Positions 60,434 through 64,000 of a DNA stretch of 64,000 nucleotides are shown one piece after another. The notes under the pieces were generated by a model. That model was not told the DNA's origin. It worked only from the letters and a program-made list of their open reading frames with translations, and did not search any database. Origin of the DNA: JAWLDV01 sp046537975 (GTDB lineage Bacteria; Desulfobacterota; Desulfobulbia; Desulfobulbales; SURF-16); assembly GCA_046537975.1 (NCBI GenBank), contig JBKHJR010000002.1, positions 1 through 64,000 on the forward strand, in the 5' to 3' direction. The position numbers were made by a program, and so were the translations under genes. Each line of letters starts with the position of its first letter. Positions within the stretch are counted from its first letter, which is position 1.

Positions 60434-60516
60434 GATCAATTTAAGCCGGGGTTACGGCAGCAAGCCTGCAAATGACGGGAAATACCGGGTGAAGGCCGCC
60501 TCGGGGGCAGGTATGC

Positions 60517-61470
60517 TCAGGAGCATCCCTCAAGCAGGAGAAGATAGCCGATATAGCCCGCCAGCATAAGCACGCCGTGCCAGCGGCTTATTTTCAATTG
60601 AAAATAGAGCGCCGCCATAATGAAAACAGGGAAGGCCAGCATCGCCGGGATATCCCGGCCTAATACATCCGGGGAAATAGTAAAGGGTTTTACCGCACCC
60701 GAGATTCCCAGCACCATTAACAAGTTGAAGATGTTGCTGCCGATTATGTTGCCCAGGATCATGTCGACATGCCCCCGGCGGATGGCGGATATGGAAGAGG
60801 CCAGTTCCGGAAGCGAGGTTCCCAGGGCTGCCATGGTCAGGCCGATTATCAGAGCGGGAACCTCCAGGTAAAGGGCCATATCCACCGCCCCCTTGATAAA
60901 GAGATCCGAGCCCAGGCTAAGGCCGATCAGGCCGGCGCCGCAGAGCAGCAGGCTGGAGAGGAGGGGATCCGTCCCCGGGCCGTCCATCTCCTGTTCCGGC
61001 TGTGTCCTGCCTTTCCGCCAGGACAGCCAGCAGAAAAAGACCAGCCCTCCCATAAATACAAGGCCTGTTATTCTGTTGAAATGGCCCTGCCAGGCAAACA
61101 GGGCCAGGAGAATGGTGGCTCCCAGAACCCAGGAAAGTTCCCAGATATAATAGGAATGGTGGCTGAAAATCGGCCGGATCAGGGCGGAGATGGCCAGGAT
61201 CAGGCCGATATTGGCGATATTGCTGCCAATCACGTTTCCCAGCATGAGATCAGGTTCACCCTGGAGGTTGGCTGAGAGGCTGACAAAAAGTTCCGGGGCG
61301 GAGGTGCCGAAGGCTATAATGGTCAGGCCCACCAGCAGGGAGGTCATACCCCAGCGCCGGGCCAGTTTGACTGCCCCGGAGATCAGGAGCTCCCCCCCTG
61401 ATATCAGGATAACAAGTCCGGCGATAAAGGCGGTTATGGAACCGGGTATAGAGGAGAAATGGGTTTCCAT
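60517..61470 (-). CDS. Calcium/sodium antiporter (YrbG family)
   Basis: 317-residue ten-helix exchanger with the two inverted alpha repeats: FGTSAPELFVSLSANLQGEP and GNVIGSNIANIGL in the first half, GTSLPELASSISAIRRGHVD and GNIIGSNIFNLLM in the second. These acidic and Asn residues bind the cations in CaCA exchangers. Located in the inner membrane; probably exports Ca2+ against Na+ or H+. Divergent from dnaG, with an AT-rich 160-bp gap between. Confidence 0.93.
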   Translation of the reverse strand: METHFSSIPGSITAFIAGLVILISGGELLISGAVKLARRWGMTSLLVGLTIIAFGTSAPELFVSLSANLQGEPDLMLGNVIGSNIANIGLILAISALIRPIFSHHSYYIWELSWVLGATILLALFAWQGHFNRITGLVFMGGLVFFCWLSWRKGRTQPEQEMDGPGTDPLLSSLLLCGAGLIGLSLGSDLFIKGAVDMALYLEVPALIIGLTMAALGTSLPELASSISAIRRGHVDMILGNIIGSNIFNLLMVLGISGAVKPFTISPDVLGRDIPAMLAFPVFIMAALYFQLKISRWHGVLMLAGYIGYLLLLEGCS

Positions 61471-61632
61471 TTTACGGCTCCGGCTTATGAATTAGGGTTT
61501 GATCTCTAAATGTAAGAGGTTGAATTTTTTTTTTAAAATCTCTTGAAAGAAAATGATAAGCAATTTAATTTATACTTAGACTGAACCCTGAGCTCAAAAA
61601 CACTCCTCTTCAATCCGGGATATATTAATTTA

Positions 61633-63402
61633 ATGGCAGTCTTCTCTGAGAGTTCCGTTCAGCTTGTTAAAGAAGCGGCTGATATCGTCGATGTTATCGG
61701 CGAATATGTCCAGCTTCGTAAAAAAGGGACCAACTACCAAGGGCTCTGTCCTTTCCACAGCGAGAAGACCCCCTCCTTTTCGGTTAATCCGACCCGCCAA
61801 TTTTATCATTGTTTCGGCTGTAAGGAAAGCGGAGATGTATTTTCATTTTTTATGAAATACAACAACCTCGGCTTTCAGGAATCCCTGGAGGCCCTGGCCG
61901 ACCGCTATGGGATCACTCTTTCCCCCAATGACCTGACCCGGGAGGAGAAGGAGAGGCTGCAGCAGAAGGACTCCCTTTTCCGGATCAACAGCGAGGCCGC
62001 CCGTCTCTACCATGACTTTCTGGTTAAAAGCCCGGCTGCCGCCCAGGCCAGGGAATACCTGGAAAAAAGGGGGCTGAGCTCCGCCACCATAGCCAGGTAT
62101 CAATTAGGTTATGCCCCTCCCCGCTGGGATTTTTTCAAGAAAAGTCTTTCCAGCCTCGACCTGTCCCTGGAAACGGCAATAAAGGCAGGCCTGATCGCCC
62201 GCAATGACCGAGGCAGGACCTATGACCGCTTCCGGGACCGGATCATGTTCCCCATTTTTGCCATGGACGGCCGGGTTGCCGGATTCGGCGGCCGGGTAAC
62301 CGGGGATGGTGAACCCAAGTACCTCAACTCTCCGGAAACGGAGGTGTTTAGTAAAAGCCGTCTGCTTTACGGCCTTTATCAAAACAGCGACGCGGTTCGT
62401 AAAGCGGGCCGGTGTCTTGTGGTGGAAGGCAATTTCGACCTCCTGGGCCTTGCTGAGCAGGGACTGGATTATGTGGCAGCCCCTCTGGGAACCGCTTTGA
62501 CCCGCCGGCATGTTCAGGCTGTCAAGCGATATACCGGGGAGGCGGTTCTTCTTTTCGATGGAGATGAAGCCGGCCGCAAAGCGGCCATGAACTCCATTCC
62601 TCTGTTTCTAACCGAGAGATTGCCGGCCAGGGTAGTTCCCCTGCCCCGGGATGAGGATCCCGACACCTTTATAAAACGTGCCGGCAAAGAGGAACTGGAA
62701 AAGAGGATCGACAATGCCTCTTCCCTGCCCGAGTTTGTCTTTAACTCCCTGGTTGAGCAGTACGGCCTGAGCCTGGAAGGCAAAAACAGGATCATCGAAG
62801 AACTGGCACCCATGGTTAAGGCCGTAGACAACAATCAACTCCAGCAGTCCCTTTTTATCTCTCATTTTAGCGATAAGTTAGCCATAAGTCCGGCGGAAAT
62901 GGAGGACAAACTGTTTAAAGACAACCATCCCCATCCCCTTCCGGCCAAAAGCAAAGCCCCGGACTGTCAGCTGCCTGTCCAGGAAAGGCAGCTGCTGGAA
63001 TTTCTCCTGGTCTACCCTGATGTGCTGCCCCGTATGCTGGGGGCGGGCATGACGCGGGTCTGCTGCCACCGGGTCTTTCTGGATATCGTCGGCAAGATGG
63101 AGGAGATAGGTTTTGAGTCTGCCGGTTCTCCGGAAATGCTTTTAGACGTTCTGGAGGGACAGGCCCGTTCCCTGATATCGGCCCTTCTGATGACCGCTCC
63201 TTTCTACCCCGAGGATTCCAAGGAGATAATGGTTCAGGAAATGGAACAGTGGCTGCAGGGGAAAATCAGGCAGCAGCGGAAGAGCGAACTGGTTACCCGG
63301 ATAAGCGAGGCACAGCAAAAAGGCGATGATGATCTTCTTCTTCACCTTCTCGAGGAAAAGAAGAAGATTGATGAAAATGGTGCTGAAATTACGGCATCTT
63401 AG
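61633..63402 (+). CDS. dnaG: DNA primase
   Basis: 589-residue replicative primase. N-terminal CHC2 zinc domain: GLCPFHSEKTPSFSV and FYHCFGCKESGDVFSF (Cys-His-Cys-Cys). The RNA-polymerase/Toprim core has RDRIMFPIFAMDGRVAGFGGR, VVEGNFDLLGL with the Toprim Glu, and LLFDGDEAGRKAA with the DxD-type Asp pair. The C-terminal helical domain binds DnaB. No Shine-Dalgarno before ATG 61633. rpoD follows after 83 bp, as in the classic dnaG-rpoD operon; rpsU is not upstream. Confidence 0.96.
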   Translation: MAVFSESSVQLVKEAADIVDVIGEYVQLRKKGTNYQGLCPFHSEKTPSFSVNPTRQFYHCFGCKESGDVFSFFMKYNNLGFQESLEALADRYGITLSPNDLTREEKERLQQKDSLFRINSEAARLYHDFLVKSPAAAQAREYLEKRGLSSATIARYQLGYAPPRWDFFKKSLSSLDLSLETAIKAGLIARNDRGRTYDRFRDRIMFPIFAMDGRVAGFGGRVTGDGEPKYLNSPETEVFSKSRLLYGLYQNSDAVRKAGRCLVVEGNFDLLGLAEQGLDYVAAPLGTALTRRHVQAVKRYTGEAVLLFDGDEAGRKAAMNSIPLFLTERLPARVVPLPRDEDPDTFIKRAGKEELEKRIDNASSLPEFVFNSLVEQYGLSLEGKNRIIEELAPMVKAVDNNQLQQSLFISHFSDKLAISPAEMEDKLFKDNHPHPLPAKSKAPDCQLPVQERQLLEFLLVYPDVLPRMLGAGMTRVCCHRVFLDIVGKMEEIGFESAGSPEMLLDVLEGQARSLISALLMTAPFYPEDSKEIMVQEMEQWLQGKIRQQRKSELVTRISEAQQKGDDDLLLHLLEEKKKIDENGAEITAS

Positions 63403-63485
63403 TCTTTATGCCCTTTCTTTTAGGTATTCTGGACCGTCCCTGAAAAGTGAGTGGGCGGAAGCTTAACAAAGGATATGATAAGCAT

Positions 63486-64000
63486 ATGAAAAACTTAGAT
63501 GAAGAGTTTGAAGAGCAGGTCCCGATTGAGGAAGAGGCCGCCGGCGATGTTGTCGGAGAGGAGGATGGCTCCGTTAATGAGGAGCATAGCTCCATCAATC
63601 CTGTGGCTGATTCCGCTAATGAAGCCAACCCCATGCTTACCTATTTACAGGAGATGGGGAGGATTTCCCTTCTGTCTTCAAAAGAGGAAGTCGAGCTGGC
63701 CAAGCAAATGGAGGAGGGGCATCAGCAGTTGCAGAATGCGGTGCTGGCTGTTCCCGTCTCCATTAAAAAACTGGGTGCGATTGCGGAACAGCTTGAAAAC
63801 GGGGAATGCCGGATAACCAGCCTGCTGCACGGACTGGACAAGACGGATCAGGAAGGCAACGAAGAGATAAAAGCCCGGTTTGTGAACAATGTCAGGGAGG
63901 CGGAACGTATAAACCGGGAAAGAGCCGCCTTTCAGAAAGATCTGAATCAGCCTTCCACCACCAAGGATTCTGCGGTCATGGCTATTGTCCGCATTGAACG
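63486..64000 (+). CDS. rpoD: RNA polymerase primary sigma factor, 5' part
   Basis: Open to the right edge, 171 codons present. It starts MKNLDEEFEEQVPIEEEAAG at ATG 63486 with an acidic region 1.1, then NPMLTYLQEMGRISLLSSKE and EVELAKQMEEG, the region 1.2 motif of primary sigma factors, then QNAVLAVPVSIKKLGAIAEQ at the start of the non-conserved region. Regions 2-4 lie beyond the window. Its place behind dnaG is the usual one. AAAGGA lies upstream of the ATG. Confidence 0.93.
   Translation, partial: MKNLDEEFEEQVPIEEEAAGDVVGEEDGSVNEEHSSINPVADSANEANPMLTYLQEMGRISLLSSKEEVELAKQMEEGHQQLQNAVLAVPVSIKKLGAIAEQLENGECRITSLLHGLDKTDQEGNEEIKARFVNNVREAERINRERAAFQKDLNQPSTTKDSAVMAIVRIE

Noticed and set aside
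60420..60516. GEMM-like string GCCGGGGTTACGG
   Set aside because: The upstream GCAAACC/GAAA half of a c-di-GMP riboswitch is missing, and on the minus strand it would lie between a 3' end and the next promoter.

Overview
The window is chromosomal DNA from a Gram-negative bacterium. It carries lgt, a porin, other predicted outer-membrane proteins, ADP-heptose and dTDP-rhamnose synthesis genes and FlgO-type proteins. It also shows anaerobe-type traits: a CooT-family nickel protein, a short ThiC, MobA/MobB, and a selenophosphate synthetase that itself carries an in-frame TGA (Sec). This fits a Desulfobacterota (former Deltaproteobacteria) lineage best, but that is an inference from gene content and I cannot name a genus. 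I see no phage, IS element, CRISPR array or plasmid backbone. Most of the window is housekeeping DNA with small lineage-specific genes between.

Layout. 1-5.9 kb: the 5' end of an unidentified membrane protein, a YqaA-type membrane protein overlapping an MTA/SAH deaminase, then hinT-mobB-mobA, cooT with a small protein ending in five histidines, an orphan gene, a 108-bp inverted repeat and a HAD phosphatase. 6-18.4 kb: nadB, a ComF-type protein, a possible small selenoprotein, rmlBACD, a Wzz-type chain-length protein and a WbpM/CapD-type dehydratase, then mtnA and a class C beta-lactamase-like hydrolase. 18.4-25.9 kb: an AT-rich gap, then dnaN, gyrB, gyrA and gpsA, with neither dnaA nor recF. 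25.9-28.7 kb: Sec-containing selD, a nitrilase-RfaE2 fusion and an orphan gene.

28.9-32.8 kb holds the most unusual locus: two FlgO-family exported proteins followed by a very acidic single-pass membrane protein whose N-terminal region repeats a short motif (consensus DQxSIDALF) like the CheY-binding peptide at the N terminus of FliM. 32.8-47.7 kb: rpe, an M16 protease, lgt, a small exported Cys protein with its own promoter and terminator, uppP, two methyltransferases, trkA, a NUDIX hydrolase, rpsA, sppA, an IHF/HU protein, a Sua5/YciO protein, a histidine phosphatase and an aminotransferase. 47.8-64 kb: htpG, thiC, an HhH-GPD glycosylase next to a SprT-DUF2786 protein, tRNA-Ser(CGA), a membrane glycosyltransferase-like protein, a TraF-type barrel protein, an M24 peptidase, a porin, a Na/Ca exchanger, dnaG and the start of rpoD, which runs off the window.

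The parts relate as follows. rmlBACD, Wzz, the WbpM-like enzyme, UppP and RfaE2 serve surface polysaccharide and LPS. dnaN/gyrB/gyrA and dnaG/rpoD are replication and transcription cores. mtaD and mtnA are two separated steps of methylthioadenosine salvage. selD shows that the cell makes selenoproteins, so in-frame TGA codons deserve attention. Many genes start without a clear Shine-Dalgarno sequence. Several intergenic gaps carry related short repeats.
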